Positions 25,532 through 34,419 of a stretch of DNA of 64,000 nt are shown here, in pieces. The position numbers and the translations under genes were made by a program. Each line of letters begins with the position of its first letter. Position 1 is the stretch's first letter. The notes under the pieces are model-generated. The model was given only the letters and a program-made list of their open reading frames with translations. It was not told the DNA's origin and ran no database searches. The stretch comes from Saccharophagus sp. K07 (lineage in GTDB: Bacteria; Pseudomonadota; Gammaproteobacteria; Pseudomonadales; Cellvibrionaceae): contig NZ_QRAI01000002.1 in assembly GCF_014336955.1 (NCBI RefSeq), positions 310,001 to 374,000 on the forward strand. The letters run 5' to 3'.

Positions 25532-26473
25532 TTAAATCCTTTTCGGAATCGCTTCCGTCCAGAGATTGGTTTCCGATGGCGTCATATTTCCGTGCGGCCA
25601 TAAACGCGCGTCTTTAAATCCCATGCTTTGAATATCGTTTAAATATTGCTCGCGCGATAACAAGGTTCCACCGCAAATTTCTTCCATGGGCGGCGGAGTG
25701 TAGGATTCCTGTTCCAGACGTTTTAATAATTGCTGCATAACCCAGCGCGGAATCGCATCGCGATGTGCGGGATAAATCATGCCGAATAAAATCAGATGAC
25801 TTAACAATAAACGCCAGTGAGGGGCGAAGCGTCGCATCAGTCGATTCCAATCCAATTGGTCCTCGCGCGCCAAAATCAAATGGGCAATATCAGCACCGTC
25901 GAAACGTTCACGTTCCATAATAAAGGCTTTCGACCAGATAATTTCTTCTGCCGGGCACACTTGTGTCGGTATGCCAAAAATATGGGTGTGCTCCGCATGC
26001 TCAAACCAAGCTTCGTCAACTTCCGCAACGCCATTGCCGGAACTGAAAACCAAATCGATAAAATCGCCGTTGTGATGCGCTTTGGCAAGCCTGTGTGGAT
26101 AAGTCACTTCCGTCGGATATCCAGCTTGGGTCAAAACAAGGCTGATTTTTTCGTAATCTTTACGCGCAATAAAAATGTCAAAATCCTTAGTGTGGCGATT
26201 GATTCCCGCGTAATGATTCAATGCATAAGCGCCGCCCACCAAATACGGCAAATTTTCTCGATTGAGAATTTGCAATACGTCGCGATAAAAGCCGAGACTT
26301 TCTGGTGGTAGGTCGGGGTGTGCAAATTTTTTGTAAGAGGCCATTTTATTTTCTTTTTGTAGAGGGTCTTCGAGTTGTAGAGAATCAGTGAGAGAAAATC
26401 CTCCCGCTTCAAATTGATTCTCGGATTCATGAAGAAAAGAATTGCTCTCCTCAATGGGTTCTGCGTGCTGCAT
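25532..26473 (-). CDS. Nucleotidyltransferase-fold protein
   Basis: The start is set at MQHAEPIEESNS (CAGGA 5 bases upstream); the longer open frame would run across the divergent metallophosphoesterase start. The 313-residue product begins with a ~45-residue variable segment; the core holds YLVGGAYALNHYAGINRHTKDFDIFI at residues ~75-100, the GG and D-x-D-type pattern of the nucleotidyltransferase superfamily (as in DUF6036/AbiEii-like proteins), then DFIDLVFSSGNG. A helical C-terminal half follows (ADIAHLILAREDQLDWNRLMRRF). Substrate unknown; it could be a tRNA- or small-molecule-directed enzyme or an antitoxin-type relative. Confidence 0.7.
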   Translation of the reverse strand: MQHAEPIEESNSFLHESENQFEAGGFSLTDSLQLEDPLQKENKMASYKKFAHPDLPPESLGFYRDVLQILNRENLPYLVGGAYALNHYAGINRHTKDFDIFIARKDYEKISLVLTQAGYPTEVTYPHRLAKAHHNGDFIDLVFSSGNGVAEVDEAWFEHAEHTHIFGIPTQVCPAEEIIWSKAFIMERERFDGADIAHLILAREDQLDWNRLMRRFAPHWRLLLSHLILFGMIYPAHRDAIPRWVMQQLLKRLEQESYTPPPMEEICGGTLLSREQYLNDIQSMGFKDARLWPHGNMTPSETNLWTEAIPKRI

Positions 26474-26612
26474 GATCGTCCTGCCCAGTAATAACCAATA
26501 ATAAAAAGTCACTAAATTTAATTGAGCAAAACACGTGCCATTGAAAAGATCGAATTGTTTCAATGGTATAGATGTTGCAGTTTCTACTGCGTCCGTGCCG
26601 GTGAGGTGAGTC

Positions 26613-27347
26613 ATGCCAAAAAAGACAATAAAAGTTGCGGCGGTAGGCGATTTGCATTGCACCAAAATGATGTCCGGCCAGCTGCACCCGTTGTTTGAGC
26701 AGGTAGCGGAAGAGGCGGACATACTTTTGTTATGTGGCGATCTCACCGATTACGGCTTGATCGAGGAAGCGCAGGTTTTGGCGGATGAGTTATCGATTGC
26801 AAAAATTCCAATAATTGCAGTATTGGGAAACCACGACTACGAATCGGACAAGCCGGACGAAGTTAAACAGGTGTTAACTGCGGCAGGTGTTCAAATATTG
26901 GATGGCGATGCGTGCGAAATTTCCGGAATCGGAATTGCCGGAGCGAAAGGTTTTGCCGGTGGTTTTGGCCGTCATGCGTTAGGTCCGTGGGGCGAGGTAG
27001 GCATTAAACAATTTGTAAACGAAGCTTTGCAGGAAGCGATGAAATTGGAAACCGCTTTAGCAAAATTGCGTACGCCGCACCGAATCGCTCTGCTGCATTA
27101 CTCGCCAGTGATTGACACTGTGAAAGGCGAACCTGAAGAAATCTATGCCTTTCTCGGTACCAGTCGGTTGGAAGATCCTTTGGTGCATTATCCTGTGGAT
27201 GTGGTTTTTCACGGTCATGCGCACCGCGGCACACCGGAAGGAAAAACCATCAATAATATTCCGGTTTACAACGTTGCTAAACCGTTATTACAGCGAGCCT
27301 ATCCGGATAAACCGGCGTATCGCATAGTGGAGTTTCCGGCTTCGTAA
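26613..27347 (+). CDS. Calcineurin-like metallophosphoesterase
   Basis: A 244-residue phosphoesterase with all five metal motifs: VGDLHC, LLCGDLTDYG, VLGNHDYE, ALLHYSP (His) and FHGHAHRG. It resembles small CpdA/YfcE-type enzymes; the substrate may be a cyclic nucleotide or phosphodiester but the sequence does not decide this. Divergent from the nucleotidyltransferase-like gene with 139 bases between, so the two may be linked in function (one adds, one removes a nucleotide), which is only inference. Confidence 0.88.
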   Translation: MPKKTIKVAAVGDLHCTKMMSGQLHPLFEQVAEEADILLLCGDLTDYGLIEEAQVLADELSIAKIPIIAVLGNHDYESDKPDEVKQVLTAAGVQILDGDACEISGIGIAGAKGFAGGFGRHALGPWGEVGIKQFVNEALQEAMKLETALAKLRTPHRIALLHYSPVIDTVKGEPEEIYAFLGTSRLEDPLVHYPVDVVFHGHAHRGTPEGKTINNIPVYNVAKPLLQRAYPDKPAYRIVEFPAS

Positions 27348-27365
27348 TTTAGGCGGAGCACGATC

Positions 27366-27397
27366 GCCCCCTCTCCTCTGGGAGAGGGGGCGAGGGC
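27366..27397. repeat. Single REP-like palindrome
   Basis: GCCCCCTCTCCTCTGGGAGAGGGGGCGAGGGC: a compact palindrome of the same family, here single, 18 bases after the metallophosphoesterase stop. Confidence 0.75.
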
Positions 27398-27443
27398 AAT
27401 ACCCTCGATTACTGTAGAAAAGCGCCCCTTTATTTAGGGCAAT

Positions 27444-27468
27444 AAAAAAGGGGCCGAAGCCCCTTTTT
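27444..27468. terminator. Bidirectional intrinsic terminator
   Basis: AAAAAGGGGC, CGAA loop, GCCCCTTTTT between the convergent metallophosphoesterase and htpX genes. Confidence 0.9.
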
Positions 27469-27480
27469 CGTAAATTCCAA

Positions 27481-28362
27481 TTAACGACCGCTTTCCAATG
27501 TGGCGATACGCACATCCAGCGGTGGGTGGGTGGCGAACAGTTCCATTAGCTTACTGGTGGCGCCGGAGGAGATCCCGAACGCAACCAGGGTATCGGGCAT
27601 TTGGTTCGGCACTTCGGTCTCGGCTTTTAAGCGGCGCAGCGCGCTGATCATGCTTTGACGATCCGCCAGGGTTGCGCCGGCGTGGTCGGCGCGGAATTCG
27701 CGGCGGCGTGAAAACCAGGCGACGATCATGCTGGCGAGGAAGCCGAGAATAATTTCGGCAACGAAGGTTGCGATATAAAAGCCCATGCCGTGACCGCGCT
27801 CTTCTTTGAAGATTGCTTTGTCTACCACATAGCCGATGATACGGGCGAAGAACATAACGAAGGTATTAACGACACCTTGAATCAGCGCCAGGGTCACCAT
27901 ATCGCCATTGGCGACGTGGCCGACTTCGTGGGCGAGAACAGCGCGAATTTCGTTTTTGCTGAAGCGGCGCATCATGCCGGCGCTGACCGCGACCAATGCC
28001 GCGTTTTTATTCCAGCCGGTTGCAAATGCGTTGGATTGATCGGCGGGGAAAATACCGACTTCCGGCATTCCTATATTGGCTTTGGCGGCGAGCTCGCGCA
28101 CCGTTTCCACCAGCCAGCGCTCATCGGGCGTGCGCGGGTTTTCGATGACATAGACCTTGGCGGACATCTTGGCCATCCACTTCGACAGAAACAGCGAGAC
28201 AATCGCGCCACTGAAGCCAAAGACAGCACAGAAGGCGAACAACGCCCCCAGATCCAACCCCTCTGCCGTAAGAAACCGGCCAACCCCCAAAAGGTTAAGG
28301 GTGATACCAGCAACGGCGAGTACCGCCAAGTTGGTGAGCAAAAACAGACCTATGCGTAGCAC
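27481..28362 (-). CDS. htpX: Membrane zinc protease HtpX
   Basis: A 293-residue M48 protease with two N-terminal membrane helices (residues 5-25 and 38-58), the zinc site HEVGH (145-149), another pair of hydrophobic segments (~158-177 and 192-215) and the third ligand in FRADHAG. It degrades damaged or misfolded inner-membrane proteins. The start codon is GTG, supported by CAGGAG 8 bases upstream. Monocistronic; stress-inducible in other species. Confidence 0.96.
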   Translation of the reverse strand: MLRIGLFLLTNLAVLAVAGITLNLLGVGRFLTAEGLDLGALFAFCAVFGFSGAIVSLFLSKWMAKMSAKVYVIENPRTPDERWLVETVRELAAKANIGMPEVGIFPADQSNAFATGWNKNAALVAVSAGMMRRFSKNEIRAVLAHEVGHVANGDMVTLALIQGVVNTFVMFFARIIGYVVDKAIFKEERGHGMGFYIATFVAEIILGFLASMIVAWFSRRREFRADHAGATLADRQSMISALRRLKAETEVPNQMPDTLVAFGISSGATSKLMELFATHPPLDVRIATLESGR

Positions 28363-28568
28363 AGAAACTTCTCCTGTAAAGTGAGTAATCAGTTGTGGGC
28401 GATTATGGGTATGCGCGCAGCAAATTCAACAGCACTGCGGAAATTTCAACGAAGTGAAACGTCAGTGGGCGTTGCAACGCGAACGCTTTGCCGCGATTCG
28501 AAACGCTATGACTTCTATCGCGCCCAAGCGTTCGATGGCCAAACATTCAACGAATGAAGATAAAGCGG

Positions 28569-29390
28569 TTAAGGCTGCTTGATGCGGATCCTGTAGCGGT
28601 TGGGCCACAGTTTGCCGGTGATCCAGAAGGAGTCTGTAGCTGCATCATAGGCGATGCCGTTGAGCACACTTTCTCCTGGTCGATGATTGTTGGCGCGCTC
28701 CAGTTCCGTCAGGTTCAAAATGCCGGCCAGGGATCCATCTGTCGGGCGAATGGCCAGCATATAGGGCGTTTGCCAGACATTGGCCCAGATAAAACCTTGG
28801 GCGTATTCCAGCTCGTTTAACAGTCTCCAGGATTGTGAGCCGCCGTGGACGCTGATGCGTTTTACCACGGAAAAGTCTTGCGGCTGGCGGAAGCTCAAAG
28901 TATCCGAGCCATCGCTGGTGATCAGATGTTTTCCGTCGTGAGTGATGCCCCAGCCTTCACCGGTGTACGTCAAGATGGTCTCCTGTGAGAGGCTCTGGGC
29001 ATCGAACACATAGGCCTTTTCATTGTGCCAAGTGAGCATGTAGAGGCGCCCGTCGAACAGGGTGATGCCTTCGGCAAAAATATCGCGTGGCAGGGCGAGA
29101 CGCTTTAGTACCTCACCATTATCCGCTCGGTACTGCACCACAAACGACTTGGCGTACAGCCCCGAGACTTCCGTGATCACACCGTTGTGCACCACCAAAC
29201 CCTGGGTAAAGGTGTTGCTGTCGTGGGGGTGGGTTTCCAATATTTCGTAGGCGAGAGTGGCCGGGGCGGGATGGCTTTCCGATGCGCCGCAAGCCGCCAG
29301 CAGAAATAGGGCAAGGAAAAAAAACAGCGCTAATCGCCAAGAATGTTGATGGAATGATGGCGGTTTTTCGTTGGCGTTTAACAAGATCAT
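28569..29390 (-). CDS. Glutaminyl-peptide cyclotransferase, lipoprotein form
   Basis: A 273-residue protein with a lipoprotein signal (LALFFFLALFLLAACG, Cys34). The mature part is the five-bladed propeller of plant-type glutamine cyclotransferases: HDSNTFTQGLVVHNGVITEVSGLY, LPRDIFAEGITLFDGRLYMLTWHN, GEGWGITHDGKHLITSDGSDTL, LNELEYAQGFIWANVW and ESVLNGIAYDAATDSFWITGKLWP. It converts N-terminal Gln to pyroglutamate and would act at the membrane facing the periplasm. No strong ribosome site at the chosen ATG. Confidence 0.92.
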   Translation of the reverse strand: MILLNANEKPPSFHQHSWRLALFFFLALFLLAACGASESHPAPATLAYEILETHPHDSNTFTQGLVVHNGVITEVSGLYAKSFVVQYRADNGEVLKRLALPRDIFAEGITLFDGRLYMLTWHNEKAYVFDAQSLSQETILTYTGEGWGITHDGKHLITSDGSDTLSFRQPQDFSVVKRISVHGGSQSWRLLNELEYAQGFIWANVWQTPYMLAIRPTDGSLAGILNLTELERANNHRPGESVLNGIAYDAATDSFWITGKLWPNRYRIRIKQP

Positions 29391-29446
29391 AGGTAATAGC
29401 GAATTTATTCCATCGAGATAGCCACACGCGAAAGGCGATCGCCCAC

Positions 29447-29505
29447 ATGCGAATAGTCACACACGAATGCGAATAGTCACACACGAATGCAAAATAGTCA
29501 CATGA
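29447..29505. repeat. 20-bp tandem repeat, three copies
   Basis: ATGCGAATAGTCACACACGA twice in exact copies, then a degenerate third copy ATGCAAAATAGTCACATGA. Lies in the 369-base gap between the cyclotransferase gene and the Fur-controlled promoter. Confidence 0.85.
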
Positions 29506-29693
29506 AAGCCGCGTTGCGGTCCGCATCTGTATTGGCCGGAGTATAGCACCGGGTTTCCGGCTGATATGGCGGTGCTAGGTCGCGCAAGTGATCAAGGTCG
29601 CAAAACTCGCTCAGCTCGCGGAACGGCGCAAAACTTTTCTTTTCCTCGTTTTACTAACGAGGCGTCATATTTCGCTTCCTTCCGAAATAAAAG

Positions 29694-29722
29694 TTGTATA
29701 TGCAAATGAGAATCTTTATCAT
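29694..29722 (+). promoter_or_regulatory. Predicted promoter with overlapping Fur box
   Basis: -35 TTGTAT (29694-29699), 17-bp spacer and -10 TATCAT (29717-29722). A Fur box in 7-1-7 form, TGAGAAT C TTTATCA (29707-29721), covers the -10. It differs from TGATAAT-N-ATTATCA at two positions. The ATG of the next gene is 38 bases after it. Confidence 0.7.
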
Positions 29723-29759
29723 TTAAGGCGGTGGTGCTGAAAATCTGGGGGGCGAGGAA

Positions 29760-30584
29760 ATGACACCAAATCAAGCAGAACATCTGTTAACGCCTTTATT
29801 GGTGCGCGCAAATGCAGTGCATGCTTGGCCGCACTTGGGGTTTGTAGATCAAGCGGCTGAATATCTCGTCCGCAAGTTGGAATTGGACCGCTCGGACTTA
29901 AGCGAAAATTGTTTCGCAGCCAAACATCAGTTGGAATTGGAACGCTGTAAATGGATTGATCGGCGAGTTCTGTCATTTTTGGAACAATTCCCGCATGCAA
30001 TTGGAGTAGAAGTCGGCGCGGGATTGAGTACGCGTTTTCAGCGTCTATCTGCCATCACGGATTGGCCTCGCTTTGCTTGGGCAGATATTGATTCCCCGGA
30101 TGTTATCGACTGCGCCGATTTGATTTTTCCGCACACAGATAATTATCGATTGGTGGCGTGCGATGTTCTTAGGGACGATTGGTTGAGGAAAACTGGCTGG
30201 ACCTCAGATTGTCCATTAATTGTGGTCGTCGAATCGTTACCAGGTGAAATAAATGATTTGCACCGCTTTTTGGTTCCGCTGATTGACGCGGCAACTCAGA
30301 GTAACGCTCCGGTCCATGTGATTTTGGATTACGTGAGTCCAGTTTTGCAAAAAATTCGTAAACAATTAAAGAGTATGCTCTATGGAAAAGCATGCAATGT
30401 TTTTATTGACGGACGACATTTGCTTGAAAAACTCGATTTGCACGCTGATGTGCTGGTCGAAAAAGATTTGGCTGCTGATGCGCAGGGCCCGTTGCTACAT
30501 CGTTGGACGGCGAAGCTGTACCATCGTTTGACAGGAAAATATTTCTGGGGAGCGGTGGAATTGCGCATACGCGGCCGAGTATAG
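29760..30584 (+). CDS. SAM-dependent methyltransferase, leucine carboxyl methyltransferase/TcmP-like
   Basis: A 274-residue protein with the sequence marks of the LCMT/TcmP group: the SAM loop GVEVGAGLSTRFQRL (residues 81-95), WADIDSPDVIDCADLIFP as the acidic strand 2, VACDVLRDDWL, and LIVVVESLPGEINDLHRFL in place of the usual AEGLLMYL. No signal peptide. Its Fur-boxed promoter ties it to iron starvation and so to the siderophore genes 4 kb downstream. The substrate is unknown; a tailoring step on the siderophore or a carboxyl methylation are possible. Good GAGG site. Confidence 0.65.
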   Translation: MTPNQAEHLLTPLLVRANAVHAWPHLGFVDQAAEYLVRKLELDRSDLSENCFAAKHQLELERCKWIDRRVLSFLEQFPHAIGVEVGAGLSTRFQRLSAITDWPRFAWADIDSPDVIDCADLIFPHTDNYRLVACDVLRDDWLRKTGWTSDCPLIVVVESLPGEINDLHRFLVPLIDAATQSNAPVHVILDYVSPVLQKIRKQLKSMLYGKACNVFIDGRHLLEKLDLHADVLVEKDLAADAQGPLLHRWTAKLYHRLTGKYFWGAVELRIRGRV

Positions 30585-30677
30585 AGGGTCTCTGTAAAAA
30601 ACAGCGGCCCTGAAATAGGCTGGTATTCCAGCGATCTGCTCCCGGCTAAACGCCTGGAGTAATGAGAGGGCGGCGAT

Positions 30678-31190
30678 ATGCACAAGTGCGAGTTTTACCG
30701 TGGCAGAACCCCTGCAGAATCCTTGCAGAGTGACGAAGCACAGGCTTGGCGCCTTTGGAATGCAACGGCGCGCCGCGCTGTTGCCGCCGCCCGACAAAAA
30801 CGCACCGATGCAGAGAAAATCTATTGGCGCGTCGCCTTTGAAATTGCAGTGCTGCGCATGGAGTGCTGCAACGAAATTTTTAAACCTGTCCATGTTCTGG
30901 AATCTTTATCGGGTCTGGTAAATGGGTTTATTGCCGAAGGCAATTGGATGGCAGCGCGCAGTCTGGTGGATGAAGTGGCGGATTTTTTCCGCCGTAAAAG
31001 CATAGAGCTAGATTCCATGGCGGAAAAAATGATGCGTTTGATTGTCGCTCGGGTCGCTGCGTTTCAACGCGGACACGAAGCCTCTGTTATCAATAATGTT
31101 GAAGAATTATCCGTAGCTGCGGTAAGCCGGACTGAAAAGGTAACTCGGACTGAAAAATCACAATCTCGGTATATCAGAGCTAGTTCATAA
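30678..31190 (+). CDS. Hypothetical helical protein
   Basis: A 170-residue protein, mainly helical with many Ala, Arg and Glu (RLWNATARRAVAAARQKRTDAEKIYW, LVDEVADFFRRKSIELDSMAEKMMRLIVARVAAF). No signal peptide or membrane helix. No family recognised. An AGAGGG ribosome site precedes the ATG. It lies 93 bases after the Fur-controlled methyltransferase gene in the same direction, so it may be part of the iron-regulated unit. Confidence 0.6.
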   Translation: MHKCEFYRGRTPAESLQSDEAQAWRLWNATARRAVAAARQKRTDAEKIYWRVAFEIAVLRMECCNEIFKPVHVLESLSGLVNGFIAEGNWMAARSLVDEVADFFRRKSIELDSMAEKMMRLIVARVAAFQRGHEASVINNVEELSVAAVSRTEKVTRTEKSQSRYIRASS

Positions 31191-31314
31191 AAGCCAGCAA
31201 TAGACGCGTTTTGGCGCAAAGTAAATTCTCAACCTGTCTGACAGATTGAATATCATGGGATGGGCCCGCCGCTCGGCGCTGCCCGATTGAAAATCGGCAA
31301 ACAGAAAAAACACT

Positions 31315-32010
31315 ATGTCTCCTGCATCCGCCAACATTTTGGTGATCGATGAAGATCCGCGTTTGTGCGAACAATTGCACGAGGTTCTGCGTGAGCACGG
31401 ACATCACGTTGCGCAGTGCTGCGATGGCAGCCGAGGCTTATTACAGGCTGTTTCTGAAAAATTCGATTTGATCCTGCTCAACGTGTTTCTACCGGGGAAA
31501 AACGGCTTGGAAATTTTGCGCGCAATTCGCAAATCCCGTTGGACACCAGTGATACTGCTCGGGCAAAGCATGGAGGGGCAATTGCGCATTCAAGGGTTTC
31601 GCAGCGGCGCTGATGATTTTGTCGAACAGCCTGTGTGTTTAACGGAGCTGGCCCTACGCGTGCAGGCCATTTTGCGAAGAACTTGTTCCGTTAAGGATTT
31701 GCGGGCGCCGGAAACCGAATTGCACGTGAGGGATTTATATCTGAATCGGCAGAATCTTCAGGTACTGGTGCACGAAAATCCGGTAGAGCTTACGCCAGTA
31801 CAGTTCAAATTGTTGTGGTTCCTGGTAGCGCATCAGCATGAAGTCTTGCCAAAACCCTATCTGCATACCTTGGTGCTGGAAAAACCCTTCTGTCGCCATG
31901 ATCGCAGCATTGATATGCATTTGAGCCGGGTGCGAAAAAAACTGGAAGAAGCCGGCCTGGCTCCAGATAGGGTGCAGACGGTGCATGGGAAGGGTTATTG
32001 TTTTGTTTAG
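31315..32010 (+). CDS. OmpR-type response regulator with degenerate receiver
   Basis: A 231-residue protein. Residues 6-120 form a receiver domain in which the acidic pocket is present (IDEDP, residues 11-15) but the phospho-acceptor position is Asn56 (LLNVFLPG, normally LLDVMLPG), the switch Thr is Gly83 (LLGQS) and the conserved Lys is Gln105 (VEQP, normally TKP). Residues 130-231 are a normal OmpR winged helix (LTPVQFKLLWFLVAHQHEVLPKPYL, RSIDMHLSRVRKKLEE, VQTVHGKGYCFV). No histidine kinase is nearby. It should therefore act without phosphorylation. It lies between Fur-controlled genes. Confidence 0.9.
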   Translation: MSPASANILVIDEDPRLCEQLHEVLREHGHHVAQCCDGSRGLLQAVSEKFDLILLNVFLPGKNGLEILRAIRKSRWTPVILLGQSMEGQLRIQGFRSGADDFVEQPVCLTELALRVQAILRRTCSVKDLRAPETELHVRDLYLNRQNLQVLVHENPVELTPVQFKLLWFLVAHQHEVLPKPYLHTLVLEKPFCRHDRSIDMHLSRVRKKLEEAGLAPDRVQTVHGKGYCFV

Positions 32011-32044
32011 TGTCGCACGAAGTGTCGCACGAAGTGTTGTGCGA
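32009..32044. repeat. 12-bp tandem repeat, three copies
   Basis: AGTGTCGCACGA twice, then AGTGTTGTGCGA. Starts in the regulator's stop codon; further degenerate GTTGCGCGAA copies continue to about 32125. Confidence 0.75.
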
Positions 32045-32264
32045 ATAGTGCTTGTTGCGGGAAATAATAATAGTGTTGCGCGAATAGCGCCGCATAAATG
32101 GCGTTGCGCGAAGTCAGTCGCAGAACAAACAAGACATTCAAGGTAAAACGTAAAGTTTTGTATCGGAAGGTTTTAGCTTTTATGCGTCGTCTGTATCTTT
32201 ACCGCGTATTAATGCTTAACATGCTTTGAATTCGTCAATCTCGGTCTTTGTGTGGGTGCCGACC

Positions 32265-32627
32265 ATGATTACTGAAACAGAGATACCTCCTAAACTGAAG
32301 CCGAACCGCAAGGAAAATACGGATTTTTTTCTGTACAGCTCAAGAGCAGAGTTTTCCCTTGCCGAGCCGCGCAAGCTTATGCGCCGTCTGATCAAACACT
32401 TTCGCCATAAAGTCCCGGCGGAGGAATTGACCGGCTTTTCCCTGATTCACTTTGCCGAAGGGGAAGCGACATTGCAGGCGGAGTCAGACAAAATCATCTG
32501 CAGATGCTTCTCCAATGATCAAAGCCAACTGCAGGAAATTGAAGATACTTTGGAACGCCATATTTCGCGAATGGGAGATGTAGTCGCACAATCCAATGGA
32601 TGGCGGCGTGTCGAAGTGAGGTCATGA
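32265..32627 (+). CDS. DUF2218 domain protein
   Basis: The start is the ATG at MITETEIPP; a TTG 39 bases earlier is less likely. In the 120-residue protein the stretch AEFSLAEPRKLMRRLIKHFRHKVPAEEL to ALTGFSLIHFAEGEATLQAESDKI fits DUF2218, a small ferredoxin-like-fold domain of unknown function that is often encoded with siderophore genes. Its stop overlaps the MATE start (ATGA at 32624-32627), which points to one transcript and coupled translation. Confidence 0.8.
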   Translation: MITETEIPPKLKPNRKENTDFFLYSSRAEFSLAEPRKLMRRLIKHFRHKVPAEELTGFSLIHFAEGEATLQAESDKIICRCFSNDQSQLQEIEDTLERHISRMGDVVAQSNGWRRVEVRS

Positions 32628-33976
32628 CCATCAGCGAAGATCGTTTTGACCTGCTGCGCAATTTTTTCCGTTATTTGGTCCCATCAATTATTGCATTATT
32701 GAGTGTCTCTACCGCTGCTGTCGTAGATGGGCTCCTGGTGGCGCATTATCTGGGACCGGAAGCTGTCTCCGCTGTCAATTTGTTGATTCCGCCGATGACC
32801 TTGATGTTTGGTCTGAGCCTGATGTTTGCCATAGGCGGAGTCGTGAAATGCACCTATTACCGGGCCGAAAATAACCAGGCCTCGGCTGACACTATTTTTA
32901 CCAATACTCTTCTGGTCGTTTTAGCTATTGCGCTGCTTCTCGCAGCAAGTGCTTTTGTATTGCGTTACAAGCTCTTTGCTATTCTCGGGGCAACTCCGGA
33001 CGTAATCACTTTTTTGAACGATTATTTTTGTGTGCTTTTGGTGGGGGTGCCGCTGCAGCTGATTGCTGTAGTGCTTTACTACTTTGTGCGCGGATTCGGA
33101 TATCCGCGCGCGGCCACTACTGCACTTTTATGCGGCGCGTGCATTAATGTGGTGCTGGATTTTTATTTTCTGGGTGTGCTTCGTTTGGGTATTGCTTCTG
33201 CCGCTGCGGCGACGGTTGCAGCTCAGATTACCCAATTTTTAATTTTGGGAATCATTATATATCGCCGTCAATTATTGCGCTGGCGACCGAGTTGGCTGCG
33301 CCTTAAAGAGACTTTTCACAGCAGTGCAAATGGTATCTCCGAATTCGTAAACGAAATTTCGGTGGGATTGGTAATAGGCGTGATGCAATGGATTCTAATT
33401 CGCCAGGATGGCGTAAACGCAGTGGCAGGATTTGCATTGGTGAATTATGGCCTGTTTATCAATGCCATGGTGTGTTGTGCGGTCGCAGAGGTGGTTTATA
33501 CCTTGGCAAGTCAGAATATCGGCAGTGGACAAATACATACCGCACGCGCTTATCGGCGTTTGGCGATTGTCTGTGTTTTAGGGTTTACCTCAACCTTTGC
33601 CGTAGTGTTTGGCATGTGGGGGCCGAATTGGTTTTTATTTTTGGTGCCTGTGCATGCTGCGGATTACGCAGTGCAATATCTCGGTTGGTTGTGGCCCGTA
33701 TTTATTCTGTGCGGCATCAATATGATCATTTCTGCGTGGTTTACCGGCTGCCGCAGAGTGATGGAATCCACCAGCATTGCCATATTGCGCAGTTTGATTT
33801 TACCGCTTGTGTTTGTCTGCTTTATTGTGATTTTTCAATTGGATCTACCTGCTGTAGCGGTTTTACCTGCTGCGGAAATTTGCACACTGATTGTTGCATT
33901 TTGGCTATTTGCCCGGTTTGGAAGTGTCACTTTGAGTGATTCAGGATACCGCGAATTGCCGCCAGTGCAGCAATAA
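32624..33976 (+). CDS. MATE-family efflux transporter
   Basis: A 450-residue membrane protein with about 12 hydrophobic segments and MATE character: VPSIIALLSVSTAAVVDGLLVAHYLGPEAVSAVNLL at the start, the duplicated halves, and LGATPDVITFLNDY between helices. Such proteins export drugs or metabolites by Na+ or H+ antiport. Coupled to the DUF2218 gene and upstream of the petrobactin-type genes, so export of the siderophore or its precursors is a reasonable guess. Its 3' end overlaps the convergent Nudix gene by 50 bases. Confidence 0.9.
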   Translation: MTISEDRFDLLRNFFRYLVPSIIALLSVSTAAVVDGLLVAHYLGPEAVSAVNLLIPPMTLMFGLSLMFAIGGVVKCTYYRAENNQASADTIFTNTLLVVLAIALLLAASAFVLRYKLFAILGATPDVITFLNDYFCVLLVGVPLQLIAVVLYYFVRGFGYPRAATTALLCGACINVVLDFYFLGVLRLGIASAAAATVAAQITQFLILGIIIYRRQLLRWRPSWLRLKETFHSSANGISEFVNEISVGLVIGVMQWILIRQDGVNAVAGFALVNYGLFINAMVCCAVAEVVYTLASQNIGSGQIHTARAYRRLAIVCVLGFTSTFAVVFGMWGPNWFLFLVPVHAADYAVQYLGWLWPVFILCGINMIISAWFTGCRRVMESTSIAILRSLILPLVFVCFIVIFQLDLPAVAVLPAAEICTLIVAFWLFARFGSVTLSDSGYRELPPVQQ

Positions 33977-34343
33977 ACAGCGGATGCCATTCGGAAGGCT
34001 GGGGCGACTCTGCCAGCGGTTGCCAGAAAAATTCAAAATAATGACCGCCGTCATCGGAGCAAAAATGCCGCCACCGATCAGGAAGCTGATCGCCGTTTTC
34101 CATCAAACAGAACGCCCATGTCGGCGTCGCCTCAGGTGTCCATTGCCACAACTGCAGAAATTTTTCGCACTGCAAATTTATACCAGCTTCTTCCCAAAGC
34201 TCGCGCACACTCGCCGCTTCCGGTGTTTCACCTTGTTCCATTGTCCCTTTTACCAACTGTTTTCCAGCAATGGGATGCCGGAATGTCAAAATTTGCAGTT
34301 CGCCTGATATGCGTCGCAAAACAACTAGACATGCTTTATTCAT
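33927..34343 (-). CDS. Nudix hydrolase
   Basis: A 138-residue protein with an intact Nudix box at residues 33-55 (GTMEQGE, seven residues, RELWEEAGI), giving G-x5-E-x7-REUxEExGU. A small pyrophosphohydrolase for nucleoside diphosphate derivatives; substrate unknown. It runs against the MATE gene (50-base tail overlap) and is divergent from asbA, sharing the intergenic DNA that holds the Fur box. Confidence 0.92.
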   Translation of the reverse strand: MNKACLVVLRRISGELQILTFRHPIAGKQLVKGTMEQGETPEAASVRELWEEAGINLQCEKFLQLWQWTPEATPTWAFCLMENGDQLPDRWRHFCSDDGGHYFEFFWQPLAESPQPSEWHPLFIAALAAIRGILNHSK

Positions 34344-34419
34344 AAATTAGCGCGCTCATAAAAGTCGAATACTCCGCTTCTGTCCGCTTAATTGCAACAA
34401 TTGTAAAAACAACTGCAGT

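Noticed and set aside
29447-29505. Tandem repeat considered as a CRISPR or plasmid iteron array
   Set aside because: Units are directly joined with no spacers, only three copies, and no cas, rep or par gene is near.
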